This document shows, piece by piece, positions 18,330 to 30,200 of a stretch of 64,000 bases of DNA. A program made the position numbers and the translations under genes. Below the pieces are notes generated by a model. That model saw only the letters and a program-made list of their open reading frames with translations. It ran no database searches and had not been told where the DNA came from. Each line of letters begins with the position of its first letter. Position 1 is the first letter of the stretch. This DNA is from Cristatella mucedo (Eukaryota; Bryozoa; Phylactolaemata; Cristatellidae): the NCBI GenBank assembly GCA_009760855.2, contig WPIO01000018.1:4657001-4721000 (forward strand), in the 5' to 3' direction.

Positions 18330-21300
18330 AATTCTGTAATGCCCATAAGCGTAACTACAAATATCACAGTCTTACCAGTATCGCTTTGAGTCAAAGGCAG
18401 ATAGTGCTACTTTATTTTGTTTAATTGTTTACATTATATGCTTTTCACTTCTAATTAATGATTGCTCACACTACTTTTTTCTAAGCACACTTTAAAATCA
18501 TCATGTTTCAAATGTTTATTAAAACATGTTTGTTAACGCCCATAGCCTTTTTAGATTGACCTATTTGTCCTCCTTCTTTATTAAACATATCATTCATCAC
18601 ATAAACTTTACCTCAATTACAAATAGTAAAAGAATAAAGTTTTGGTCTTAGGAAAACACATTCATTTAATATTGCTGTTTTTACTTTGCCTGTTATCTCA
18701 TCTTGAAATTTACCAACGACTTTGTTATTTCCTTCTATAATATTGTTTGCTCTCTCGTCTCTCCAGAATGGGTAATCATCAGGAAAAGTATTTAGATCCA
18801 ATGTTTCTGGATATTCAATAAAATCTTTATAATATCTTCAGTAAAAACTTCCATTACTAATAAATCGGTATCAGTATACAAGAAATTAATTTGTGAACAA
18901 TATCTTTTTTCTTTGTTAGATAATAGAATCTTTGCATCAATACCTTGGATAGATTAAGTATCCAAAATCCAACATAAATTGGTTTGCTTAAAGTTACAGA
19001 CCCCTTACTACTTTCTACACAAACAAAGTTATTAGATAATATCTTTATATCAATAAATCTAGGACTCCTATAAATTTAATTCATTTTTACTAACTCTCCA
19101 CTTATATCTTCACTAAGTAGCTCAACACTTTTTCTATCCCTAACATTCTCCGTTGTTTTACCAAAGAATGCATTGTTTAATAATTTGAAGAAATCCTTTT
19201 CAAAGTCATTTGCTGCTTTTTCTCTGAGTACTGTTATTATCAATATAAGAAGATAGCCAATCAGATTGATTAAACTCTAGTACTCTGCGAATTTGTGTTA
19301 ACTCACATACTAATTCAATACAATTCTTAAGATTAAGATAATGAATAACATACTTTTGTTTTGGTTCTAAATCTAATATCAGCTTTTCAACCAGATCGTT
19401 TCCTCTGTTAAAGGAATTTTGATATTTTGAACGTTTATTCTTCTTTATCTGTTTGTTCTCTGGAAGAAAAGGAAGGTCAGAGAATAAGAATAATAATAAT
19501 AAGAATAAGACATGTTTATCCTTTGGGCAATTAATATCAGCTTCAAGAACGTAACTCTTCTTTGATGAAGTTTTAAAACTTTTAATTATATTACTCTAAT
19601 TTTCATTCCATAATTGTATTTCTTTATTTGATAAGAAATTAAAACCACCAGTTGGTAGAAATTGCTTCATAGCCCAACCATAAAGATTAGTTGCATCAAA
19701 ATATAATAGATATGATGGTAACGTATCTGGTTCAAAATCATTACATCTGCTATTATTTGCTTTTGCATAACGTTTTGATACCTGTGCCAGTCCTCCTCGA
19801 ATGCCTTTTTAAAAGAAAAGATATATATCAGGCTCAGTTAACCATTCAAGAACAATACCTGTATGCTTTAATCCTGCTGTTCAAGTTAATTGTGGAGATG
19901 TTAAAAATTTTGCAGGATCTATTTAGTAATTTATCATTATTAGATCACGAAATATTTCAAAAAAACATCTGCTAATGCTAAAACACTAATTGTTAAATAT
20001 TGATAATTATATTCTTTTAATGTTTTTATTTCAAAAGCATTCCAAACCTTGTTTGCGTGATCATAATCTTCTTTTGAAATATCTCCACTAAGACTCGAAT
20101 AAAACTTTTCAATTGGTGGTAAACTTGTTTCTTCAAATCTAGCAAAAGAATCCATGAACTCGTATGGATAAATACCTTTCTTTGTTGGTAATGCTATTCT
20201 TTATCATCAATTTTTTAAAGTGTTGTCTTATTGTATTTAAGTTATCATTTGCCTTAGACAGATTCTTTACTAATTTATCAAGTGGACTTTGTAATAACTG
20301 ATAGGAAGCTCTAAAACAAAGATTGCCAAAATCTATAGTTAAAAACCTCTCTTTATTACGGGCAATTACCTGCTTCTTATCCATATCACAATTAAGAGCA
20401 TTAACAATTAAATGTGAATCATATGCTCTGAGATTATGAATATAAACTGGAAGTTTAAATGTTTTTGGACAAATTCTTAGTTTATTTTATTACAGCCGTC
20501 ATGTGCAGCGCCTCGATATTTACGAGTAAGGTGACAATGATCTAATACTTTTAATTTTTTTGTTAAAAATTTTCCACAGATCCAACAAACAGATGGATTA
20601 TCATAATCTTCTTTTTGTTCAAATGTCATAGTTGTTTTATCAAAAACTTTGTGTTTATCAAGTATTTCTTTTAGTTTCTCTACTTGCTCTTTACAATCTC
20701 CCTTTAAAGAGAGAATGAATTTACTAATACAATCAGGACCAAATATTTGTTTATATTCTGATACAACCTTTCCCTCACGATCTATAATTACATAAGCAGC
20801 AGAGCAAGGTTTATGTTGATTGACAGACCCTTTTAATGATTCTTCTGGTTTATCAATAGTTCCTCATAAACACTCAAAATCTTCATAAGCAACTAATGGT
20901 GATTTAATGATTTTATCAAAATCTCTAAACACAACTAAATCTCCTGTGCCATCTTTTCTTGTATTAGCTGATGGCATTTTTATTCTTTTGTTTCACTGTG
21001 TTCAGAATTACAATCAGAAATATGTTTATTTAATTTCTCCTCATCGTAGAATCTTGAAAGACACCTCTTACAAAATAATCTTGTTCTACCATCGTCTCCC
21101 TCTGTTCGACAAAGTGCGTTAAAATTTGTTATCAATACATAATGAGATTTTCCTTGATTAGCATACAGAAGTAGATCTATATATTTTTCACCTTCCTCTG
21201 AACAAGCGATTAAAGGATAAATAGAATTATTATACTCAAAAACATTTATTGAAACATTGAATAGTATTGCAAGTTTTGGAATGTCTTCTACTCTCATTGG

Positions 21301-22234
21301 TACATTACCACCAACTATAAATTGATTCCTTGAATCTTTCTCATCTATAGGAAAAACATTTTTTTTATTAGAGGTAACATATCAGAATATTTCTCAAGCA
21401 TTATTTGTCTTAGATCGTGAATCATATCTGGATTGTCATCTCTTGAATGTAATGCTCTTAAAACACACCATAATGCACAAAAGTTATCTGTATTTTTTAA
21501 TGTTTGTAACACATCTCTTATTTTTCAACTTATCTAGTAAATCATTGTATGAGCCACCATTTGAGGAGTAAAAACAGTAAACTTTGCAAATGCATTAGCA
21601 ATACCAACAATTCTACATGAAGAACCACCTTCATTCCAATTATCAACAATGTTGTTAAAAGTTGTAAAATGCTTATCAATTATTGAATTAAAGTGAGAAA
21701 CTCTACTTAAAGTTATTTGAGAACAACCATTAATGGTTGCAAAAACAGTTTCTTTTTTAGCATTCTCTAATTTTACTTGTAAAAGAAAACCCATTTTCAC
21801 ATTACCACATTGGAGAGAAATATCCTTCATAATATTTATGAACCCAGGATTAGATATTCTCTTAAATACCTCTAAATCTGCATCCTCTAGATCAAACCCT
21901 CATATTAATAATCTATTGCAGTTCAATTAGTGCTCTTTCTACCTAAAAACCAGCCACTAGTTTCTATCTTACAGAGGCGTTTTCCATTTTTAAAGAAACA
22001 ATTTCTTTTTTCTGATTTTTTGGTTTAGTTATTTGGTTAGCCGAAAGACGTTCAATTAAATCCTGTATATCAACGGCAGAAACTGGATAATGAACCATTC
22101 TAGTTGACTTGCCGTATTTCTTAGTAAAAGAAGGTGTAACTTTAAAGTCTTGTTCATAAGAAAATACTAATCTTTTTGCATGATCGTTGAATGATTCACC
22201 CTCTCGCCGTGAAAAGTGTTTATTTCAGACATCT
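18330..22234 (-). pseudogene. Protein-primed family B DNA polymerase (Polinton pPolB)
   Basis: Blocks seen from the 5' end. A small N-terminal region begins at 22,234. Near 21,500 L-K-N-T-D-N-F-C-A-L-W-C-V-L-R-A-L-H marks the conserved upstream domain of these polymerases. H-Y-V-L-I-T-N-F-N-A-L-C plus C-K-R-C-L-S and H-I-S-D-C (21,000-21,140) form a zinc-binding segment. Near 20,420 H-N-L-R-A-Y-D-S-H is an exonuclease-type motif. F-M-D-S-F-A-R-F-E-E and L-A-D-V-F follow at 20,160-19,960. L-L-Y-F-D-A-T-N-L-Y-G-W-A-M at about 19,710 is motif A. V-V-G-K-F-Q-D-E-I-T-G-K (18,700) and A-L-S-A-F-D-S-K-R-Y, then G-H-Y-R-I (18,340-18,410), end the gene. About 1,250 codons, as expected, but with dozens of stops and shifts. 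Confidence 0.82.
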
Positions 22235-22396
22235 TATAATATATAAATATTTTCTTTAAATCAAATTCAATCAAATTTAGAAACTCTTTTTATAAAGAAA
22301 ACAATTTACTATAATATAATAACTAATTTTTGAGTAATAATAAAGAGTAGTCTATTTGTTTTCTGTTTGCGTAAAAATCAGACAGGTATCCCGTAG

Positions 22397-22534
22397 AGTA
22401 GTATGTGGTTTTTCTATTTCATAGACTGACACTCAGGAGGGTCATTTTGAAATGAGTCCGAGCGAAGCGAGGGCGAATTTTGAAATGTACTCGAATGAGG
22501 GTCATGCTACGAAATAGTAAAACCACATACTACT
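22397..22534. repeat. 28-bp inverted repeat with 82-bp loop
   Basis: The left arm 22,397-22,424 and the reverse complement of the right arm 22,507-22,534 agree at 26 of 28 positions (AGTAGTATGTGG core). The loop holds two copies each of ATTTTGAAATG and GAGGGTCAT. It sits just outside the right edge of the viral block, where the base composition changes. It could be a short non-autonomous element, or a hairpin tied to the integration. Confidence 0.75.
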
Positions 22535-22699
22535 GCGACAGCGGAGGCAGCAGAAACACTGAAGCACGCGCGAGCGAATGCGCAACGCTGAAGAGCAGTC
22601 TTTGCCACTCCAAGAAGTCAGAGCCGCCCTGCCCCCAATGTACGCTCGCAGAGATCCGAAGCTCCTCCGCTCGCTGGCAGCCTGAGTCAGGAAAGGCGA

Positions 22700-22829
22700 G
22701 GCCGAACGAACGCGTGGCCGATCAAAGGAGTGGCCGAATGAAGGCGTGTGGCTGATCGAACGCTAGGCCGAACGAAGGCGTGACCGAACGAAGGCGTGAC
22801 CGAACGAAGGCGTGGCCGAACGAAGGCCG
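22700..22829. repeat. Tandem repeat, about 17-bp unit
   Basis: Six or more copies of a GTGACCGAACGAAGGC-like unit, with variants GTGGCCGAACGAAGGC and GTGGCCGATCAAAGGA. GC-rich, unlike the viral block. The surrounding 22,535-22,700 and 22,830-23,640 show no gene I can support. Confidence 0.8.
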
Positions 22830-23639
22830 TTGCGTCGGCGCGCGGCGTCGAGCGGTCTGAGCGATCGGCAGACGCCGGGTCGTATTGTGCTTCGTAGTGA
22901 CAGCGAGAACAATCGGAGCTTCGCTTTCGTTGCAGGGAAGACCGATTAGCGGATGGACCTAAGGAAGTCGAAAGGTTCGTCTCGAATGCGCTACACAGGC
23001 GGCGGCTTCTCTCCGAGCCTCGCCCGTTCGTCGCTTCTATCGTTAAGCACGTGAGGACAAGAGGCCTCGCCGTTGTCCAGCTCGTGTCGCTTCACTCTCA
23101 CCGAGCTCCCTCCTCGAAAAGTGCGCCGCCGCTTGACTGACACTGTTTTTAGGCATTCTTGAGCTATGCTGCGCTTATATACGTAAGAATGTGATAGCTG
23201 ATGGCGATTGTGCCCTCGCCAGGATTCACGCAGCACTCTCTCGCAGCCCTGGAGGGGCTGAGCTGGTATCGAAGTGAAGCGAAGGATGGATGCGCCACAT
23301 GGGGAGAGCGTGAACTCCACGACCTCTTATGTGTGAGGCCAACATCTGAGGCAGTTCGTGGAATTAAACCCCGTCGGGATAATTGTGTGTGGAAAGCGAC
23401 GAGTGAGTGAGTGAGTGAGTGACAATGACAGTGGCAAGCGAATTGTGCTGCAAGCAGCAGAGGGAGCGAGAGTAGAGAGATAAAGAAGGCGGGAGAGGAG
23501 ATGGAGAGGGAGAAGGCAAAGCTAGCGCTCCTGGACACGACAGTCGGCAATTGACCCAGTAGCTGGTGATGAAGCCAGCTGGCCAAAAGGAAAGTCTTAA
23601 ACTACAGCCAGGTTCGTTGATCTAATATTAAGGGGGTCT

Positions 23640-24560
23640 CAAAAATGACTTCGATACACTCGGGTTGAGCTGCTATCGTCACAATAAACGACAGAAAACT
23701 TTCGGCTTTGATTCCAAATAATACGGAATGATGTTACGAGTTTGTACACCAAATTGTATGCAGTGGCACTGGCTCGTTTTCGTGCTATGACCTAAAATGG
23801 CCCATGCCAGCCAGCCCTTTTACATATTAGAACGGCGATATAGCTTCTATTTCCACAATAGGCATTGAGCAACTTCGGTTTAGATTTATAAACTGTAGAG
23901 AACCATATGCCAAGTTTCCCTACAAAATTCCAAGCGATTTCGCTTTCACATTGTCATGATGTGGTCTATGATGACCCAGCCAAAATGCCAGCCCAAAACA
24001 TTCAAACTGCAATAAAGCTGCAATTTCCACAAAAGAGTTAAAGAAACTGCGATTTTGATTTCTAATTATAGACTATAGTGTTACACCTTAACCAGCCAGA
24101 TTTCATGCCATTGCCCTAGCGGGTTGTCATAAATTGGCCTCCAGTGGCCCGGACCAGCCAGCCTCCCTGCATAATCGACGTGAGATACAGCTGGATTTTC
24201 CACAATTGGCGTCGCGAATATTCGGTTTGGAATCCAAACTATAGGCAATAGTGTTCTGGGTTTAATTATAAAATTTCGTGCAATTGGGCATGCTCGTTCT
24301 CACACAGTGGCTTTCAATGGCCCAGGCCGCCATACAATTACGAATTGCGATACAGCTGCCATTTCCAAAATCAGCGTTGCAATTGGATGAGGCAAAGTTT
24401 AGTTGGTAAACCCAGAACACGTTTTGCGATAATGTGGAATCAGAACCGCAGTTGTAAGACACCTATTGTTGATATGGCAGCTGTACCGCAATTTGAAAAG
24501 TTGAAGGGAGGTTGGCTGGCCCGGGCCATCGAGGCCAAAGCGTAGAAACGCCCATGCGAA
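23640..24560. repeat. Divergent tandem repeat, period about 170 bp
   Basis: The landmark AGCT-x-x-x-A/T-TTTCCACAA-x-x-GG occurs near 23,840, 24,017, 24,189 and 24,352, spaced 163-177 bp. A second landmark, TGGCCC-x-x-GCC-x-GCC, occurs near 23,800, 24,145, 24,317 and 24,525. The units are heavily diverged. A related array is at 28,930-30,200. Confidence 0.6.
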
Positions 24561-24895
24561 GTCGCAAGAACGTTTGAATGTGCTTTGAGCTCTCCCAAAT
24601 AATTAAGATGACTCTTTGGGAGATAAAGGAATGAAACGTATGTACCAGGCGTGACACAGCCATGTAACAGCCACCGTTCTATATTCCCGTATCAGGCTTG
24701 TACGCATTGCATATCTCTCGTGTTAATATACGCAAATAAATGTGTGGGCTGACGGGCGGCAGTCCGTTTGCATGCAATGCTTCCTAGTCTTGTTATTCAC
24801 GCAGTTGATATGAGGTCGTTGGCCGTGAATATGACTCGTGTGCATGACCGTGTATATATGACCCAACTGATACAAAGGAGCTCTGTACGTTGCAG

Positions 24896-27714
24896 AACGG
24901 TCGCACGTCCATTTCGACAATGAGCAGTTTTGTCAGCAGCACGAAGCACACATCATTATCGAGCCGGCAGGAGAGGGCAAGATGGACGTGCATCTCGGTG
25001 GGTTCGGAGGCAATAGCGACGACAGATGGGGGGAGGCGAACGTTTATCTTCTGCAAGCAAACGGCGTTCGCGAGCCTGCGCGGCCTCTAATCGTCGATAT
25101 TTGGCACCGCTTTTTTTTTATCCTGACAGCACCGTCGCTGCTGCTGCTGCTGTCTCGTGACAGTCAGCTGGTGCTGCATTTTTTGCGAACGAGCCGAGCT
25201 TTCAAAAGCCGGAGGCCCGAAGAGCAGCAGCAGCAGCGGCGGCGGCGGTTCGAATCTGCCTGGGCATGATTGGGCATGCTCCTTCGAGCTCTGCTCAATC
25301 GGGTGCTCGACATGCGAGTGTTGATAGTCGCGGCATCCGTTTCAGGTTTTCTGAGGCTGCACAGCCGTTACCAGGCGGAGTTCGAAGTGAATCACAATCT
25401 CGGACCTTCGCTGTCTATCGATCCGACCGAGAACCCGCACGCCCACGTGCTCGCCTTTAAACCGATGTCCAACGGTCGGTGAGCCCCCCCCCCCCGTCTG
25501 CCCTGCCCTGCCCTGCAGATGCTGCGGTCTGCCCTCCCGCACGCACAACCGCCACCTGAAAATCGGCGCAATAATTCTCTCTAAAAATTCGTCTGCAATT
25601 TCCTAGTGCAGCTACTTTTCGTGCAACAGGTGCAGCATAGCTTGGCAGACGGGGGGGGGGGGCGCGAAAAACCTAGCATTTCGGTGCCGAGACAAATGCG
25701 TTTCAGAGTGGCTGCCATTTTTGTGTCACCGCGATCTCAGGGTTAAAGTGTCTGGCTCTCTCTCATTACGCAGCCTTGCAGCCAGCAACCTGGTTACCGG
25801 TAACCCAGGTTACCGGTTGCTCGTCGACTCGGCTCCGACATCCGCTTCTTCATCCGCCATTCTCTGCTTTAATGGAGGCAGGACTCGATAATTCACCCAT
25901 TCACCCACTCGATAAGTCACCCTAACCATGCTATTCATGTTGTTTATCAAGCATGATATTACTCACCGTTCACTTGCATTTCCCTTTGCAGCAAATGTAA
26001 AGCGCCTAGAAGGAGGTTGAGTTCTTCTGAAGGCACTTTATCAAGTGCGTTATAATTACTGCTGGATTCCGAAAAGCGGGTGGTACGATGCTTAGCCTGG
26101 TGGGGGAGTAGATCTGAGAAATAGGCTGGAGCCAAAGAATGAAGTGACCTAAAAGTGAGCGACAAGATCTTGAATTCGATCCGTTGCTTGACTGGTAGCC
26201 TGTGCAGGTCGGCGAGAAGTGGTGTGATGTGGCAACTGCGGCACTCACGACAGACAAACCTAGCTGCAGAGTTTGGTACCAGCTGTAAGCGCCTGATTAG
26301 ACATGCCGGTAGACCAGCAAGCAGTGAGTTACAGAAGTCAAGACAGGATGTCACAAATGCATGGACCAATTTAGATGTGGTATCCTTGTGTAAACAAGCC
26401 CGAAATTTAGCAATGTTATGTAGCTGAAAGTAGGCAGACGTTGTGGAGTCGATGTGGTCGTTCAGTGAAAGATCACTTTGGAACATGACACCTAGATTTC
26501 GTGCAGATGCGACGGGAGATGTGTTCACAGATCCTATTGTGAGCGTTAGCCTTTCCAATTTCTGAATCACACTTGGTTTGCCCATAAATAGTAAATTGGT
26601 TTTACCATCATTTGATTTAAGAAATTTTGCTGCCATCTATATGCGGATGTCATGAATACGTGCAGCGTGCTGAAAAGGAGTTCAGAGAATTCGAAATTTT
26701 TGCAGCAAACGTAAAGCGCTTAGAAAGAGATTGAGTTCTCTGAGGGCGCCTTATCAAGTGTATTATTATTGTTACTAGTATTATGCTTGGGCAGCGACTA
26801 AAACTTCTCACTTGTTTGGAGCTTTTCACAAGCTCTGCATCAGCAGCACCGGCTGCGTGACTGTGGTGGCACAAAAGAAATAGCAGGGTTCGGCTGCCGA
26901 GTCAGACGGCATGCCCCGCTGTGGCATTCACAGACGCCGCAAAGTGACACCGAATTTGTTCAGCCCTGCTTGCTTAAGTTTTAAGGAAAAAACGAGAAAC
27001 TTCGAGAACTGGTCGCTCGTCGGTTTGCAGGTAAAGGCCACTCAATAGTCGTGGAGCTGCGGACCCGCAAAGAGGGCCACGTGCAAGAAGACCTGACCCT
27101 CTACGACAAGAAGACTAGGAAAGAGCTTGTTCTCACGCTCATCGCCTACATCATCGGTGAGCTCTCTCCATCTCCATCTGCCTCCACCTCACTTCGTAGT
27201 TTTTTAGATGGCCACCGAGCAGGTCCCGTCAGGCAGCGAGATCCCGGTTTTCCCCTAACCACTGCCAGCCCTCAGGTAAATCCCTTAACCCCTTCCCGCC
27301 CACCCCCTCGCCGCTGCCCAATGACCTTTGCAAGTCGCATCCATTACTCGAAGCACAGTAGGCTGACTGCATGCAAGAGTGATTAAATAGCGGCTCACGA
27401 TGCTTGGATAGAGAGCTGCTCCATCACCTGGAACACAAACTAAGCGGCGGATGTGTGCACGCGACTGTATCTGTGCACGTGACTGAGCCTATGTGAACTA
27501 GTGAATGGGCCTCGAGAGCCCAGGAGGTAAAGTACTCGCTCTTAATTACTGAGGTCGTGGGTTCGAATCCGACAGTAGGCGATTATCTAATGGCCGATTG
27601 CAAGCAGTGGCGATAGACACTAAGGCTCTACTGCTGCTGTGCAAGCGAGGCTACTAAATCAGCTAATATTTTTTGTTCACCTCTCCTCTGAATTCCTTTC
27701 GGACGCTCTCTGTC

Positions 27715-27760
<46 letters not shown>

Positions 27761-28209
27761 CGTCTATTTAAATTTATGTCCTCACTCTCGACCTTCCTTG
27801 CAGTGTCCTCCCTCTCTTTCTCTATCCCTCTCAGTCTCCGCCTCTCTTTCTCCAAAAGTCTCTCTTTCTCCACCTGTCTCTCTTGATTCATGTGTCCATC
27901 TGTTTAACTACACATCTGTGTCTCTGTCTCTACCTCTGCCGCTGCCTCAGCAGTCTTGCTTGCTTGCCATCTTTGTTTTTTCAAGACAGTCGCCAGCCAG
28001 GCAGCCAGCTACAAGCGAATGTGGGAAAGTTTAGATTTGCTACCGAAAGCTATTTGAAAGGCCAGCCGTTCTGGGTCGTTTTTCGTGCAGGTAAGCACAA
28101 GGGTACACCAGTGCTGAAGGAAGGCATCAGATGCATCGCCAAGAACGTTGACGACGATAGCAACGAAGATATCGCTTGCGTGGAAAAGAATTTCCACGTC
28201 ACAGACTAG
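24896..28209 (+). CDS. ADISSP: ADISSP (C20orf27)-like protein, four exons
   Basis: Exons 24,896-24,997, 25,346-25,474, 27,031-27,156 and 28,091-28,209 (stop TAG). All junctions are AG/GT with phase 1 throughout, so the joined frame stays open. Exon 1 shown carries R-S-H-V-H-F-D, matching S-H-V-H-F-D of C20orf27. Exon 2 has G-F-L-R-L-H-S-R-Y (family G-F-L-K-I-L-H-R-Y). Exon 3 has H-V-Q-E-D-L-T-L. Exon 4 has H-K-G-T-P-V-L-K-E-G-I-R-C (family H-H-G-T-P-M-L-L-D-G-V-K-C). The human protein is a small secreted, adipose-linked signalling protein; function here is unknown. The first coding exon, about 30 residues, was not found. The exon 2 donor could instead be 25,478, but that breaks the frame. Confidence 0.85.
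25786..25820. repeat. Palindromic GGTTACCGGTAACC cluster
   Basis: A perfect 14-bp palindrome, GGTTACCGGTAACC, at about 25,791 is followed by CAGGTTACCGGTTG, a repeated half. It lies in the second intron of the ADISSP-like gene. Small, possibly chance or a transcription-factor site. Confidence 0.6.
25918..26790. mobile_element. Composite of L2 LINE fragments in both orientations
   Basis: Plus-strand 3' UTR and tail at 25,918-26,055 (GCAAATGTAAAGCGCCTAG), then reverse transcriptase on the minus strand at 26,061-26,690, then a second plus-strand tail at 26,697-26,785. The RT piece carries A-R-N-L-G-V-M-F and W-x-x-K-F-L-K-S with small deletions. It sits in an intron of the ADISSP-like gene. The 26,790-27,030 stretch shows nothing else. 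Confidence 0.75.
27512..27680 (+). mobile_element. tRNA-derived SINE
   Basis: A-box-like GAGAGCCCAGGAGG near 27,517 and an excellent B box GGTTCGAATCC near 27,560, then a tail with AAGGCTCTACTGCTGCTG and AATCAGCTAAT. The same tail occurs at 40,600. Located in the last intron of the ADISSP-like gene. A (CT)n run follows at 27,716-27,760 and CT-rich sequence to about 27,950. Confidence 0.7.
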
Positions 28210-28459
28210 CGATGGTTCGCAAATTCGACTCCGTCAGCGAACCGTCGCGTCTCGTCAGAGCGAGAGCACTAGCGAGCAGAGGCCGCACCAGCGAGCAGAG
28301 GCCGAGTCTACTTGGGCACACCCCTACGGGGAACGCCTGCTCGTGAACCAGCGCCGCCGGGCAGTCGAGCAATCGCTAGAATCGCTGTCGCTCGCTGCGC
28401 CAGCGGACTGGCTCTGCAGTAAGATCTACCTGCGATGGTGCAAATATAGCATATTCCGC

Positions 28460-28512
28460 GCCACCAGCATGCGAGCGCCACCAGCACGCGAGCGCCACCA
28501 GCACGCGAGCGG
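28460..28512. repeat. Short tandem repeat, 17-bp unit
   Basis: Three near-identical copies of CGCCACCAGCACGCGAG. The surrounding region 28,210-28,930, downstream of the ADISSP-like stop, is GC-rich and has no frame that looks coding. Confidence 0.85.
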
Positions 28513-28929
28513 AGGTCCAGCCTACGATGCTTCGATGCTGTGCTCGAGCGCTCCTCGGCCCACCGCTAGACGCGCGAGCCCGCCTCGAGCGCTCCGCCTT
28601 TGCCCACACGCGTATCTATCGGGATAAAAAAAAAAAGCGCCGCAATCGGATGGAGGCGCCCGAGAGATACTCGATAGCTGCCCGATTGCAAGCTGGTGTA
28701 GAAAGGCGCAGCAAGATCGCTCGAGGTTTAAGAAGTCGGTTGGTAGTTGCCAACATGCCACCCCGCCCCCGTCGTGTAGATGCAATTAAAAGCGCCACGA
28801 CGCAATAGAAAGGCTCAGGTCGAGGCCTTCGGGCAAAAGGCAAGGCTATCGCATCCGATATTTTGAGAAATGGACAGCACTGCCACAACTGGGCGTTTTC
28901 TCTAGCGAGCTAAACCGCGACCTTGAGTG

Positions 28930-30200
28930 GGAATGACCGAAAGTCATTTGACCGCCGTCAATTGACCAATTTTTCTGATTTCGACGAATTATCACAATCC
29001 ACTTTAATTACGTTAAAATCGACCAGACATGGGTGTTGCCAAGCTCAAATTTTGAGCGATTATTGTAGTACACATTTGATCTTAAATATCCACCAAATTT
29101 CACGTCGCTGTGCACAGTCGCACTTGTGCAAATGAGCTTGAACGGCCTCTGCAGCAATCCACCTCAATCCCTGTTGGTTCCTTTCAAATCCACCACAAAT
29201 CAGCTTTAAAAAGCTCAAGAAAGCTTTAGAGTGTCGAATTACGCTACATTTGAAATGTACCCAGAAACGTTCTCGCGATTCCGCTCACGTGTTCTTACAA
29301 AGTCCACTGAAATAACATTGCAGCGGCCCGGGCCACTACCACAATCCATCGCAATCCACTGCATTCCACCTCGCAACGAAAGAAATCCTGCTCGAAAAGC
29401 TCCTTTTGTGATTTCATATGACAGCCCACTCTGCGACACTTGCACTTACAAAATTTCACTTGCATTGGCAAAGCCGTTCTCGTGCAATTGGATGCAATCG
29501 ACTGTTGTAGCTCGGGCCAATACCACAATTCACTCCAATCCACCGAATCCACCGCAAAATGACTAGAAATAGATTGCACCGAGCTTTAGATTTTATTGCA
29601 CATTAAAGTACATCGCGTTGGGGGCACACCCACGTAAAAAAATTCTTTCATCGTCCCACTCTGACGATGTACTGCAATCGCCCAAAATGACCAGGGAAAA
29701 TACGGTAATCCACTTAACTCCACTGCAAATCATCCTCAAATCGCCATCGCAGAGTTGTAATTAGCATTGCATGTAGTACTAGATTCTGTTCAAAGTACAT
29801 TAAGACACTCCAACATAGACATGCGTTCCCATGCATTGCCCTGATCGACTGCAATGGCCTCGTCCCATACCACATTCCACTGCAATCCGCCGCCAAGCGA
29901 CCAGAAAACGTAAACCAGAACCTCTATTTATGATTGCAAGCCCCTCAATTCTTGTTTATTGTGAAATCGCTCAATTTCACTACAATTACATCAACCATTC
30001 TGCAGCAATGCACTGCAATCGGCTATAATGGCCCGGGCCAATACCGCAATATGACGCAAACAGCCCCAAACCGGTTTCGCAATGCTCCCATTTCGAATGC
30101 GTATTACGAAGTACACCGGCTAAAGTCAATCACATCATTTTAACCAATTGAACTCGTACAATCTCGGGCAACGGTTGGCAATCTACTGCAACGGCTCCAG
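28930..30200. repeat. Second divergent tandem repeat, period about 172 bp
   Basis: The landmark TGCA(A/G)-x-x-GGCCCGGGCCA-x-TACC-x-CAAT-x-CA occurs near 29,322, 29,497, 29,668 (weak), 29,843 and 30,012, spacing 169-175 bp. Frames over the region are short and do not look coding. Related in period and in the GGCCCGGGCC core to the array at 23,640-24,560. Confidence 0.6.

Larger units (their letters stand above)
1240..22350. mobile_element. Endogenous Polinton/adintovirus-like dsDNA virus (decayed)
   Basis: An AT-rich block of about 21 kb between GC-richer host sequence. Genes recognised in it are a double-jelly-roll major capsid protein, packaging ATPase, adenain-like protease, PLA2-like minor capsid candidate, YqaJ-type exonuclease, HNH-AP2 endonuclease, fibre-like proteins and a protein-primed family B DNA polymerase. 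This gene set is that of Polintons/adintoviruses and related elements. No retroviral-type integrase was found and no terminal inverted repeats were seen between the two edges. The left end stops inside or just after a fibre-like gene next to a (CT)n tract, so it may be truncated. Almost all long genes carry stops or frameshifts. Edges are judged by base composition and by the last viral frames. Confidence 0.85.

Noticed and set aside
22951-23000. Possible first exon of the ADISSP-like gene (ATG at 22,951)
   Set aside because: No good donor site in the right phase, and the encoded residues do not match the family N-terminus clearly.
23164-23586. 140-residue minus-strand frame
   Set aside because: Low-complexity Ser/Leu/His content, no family features, and no splice context.
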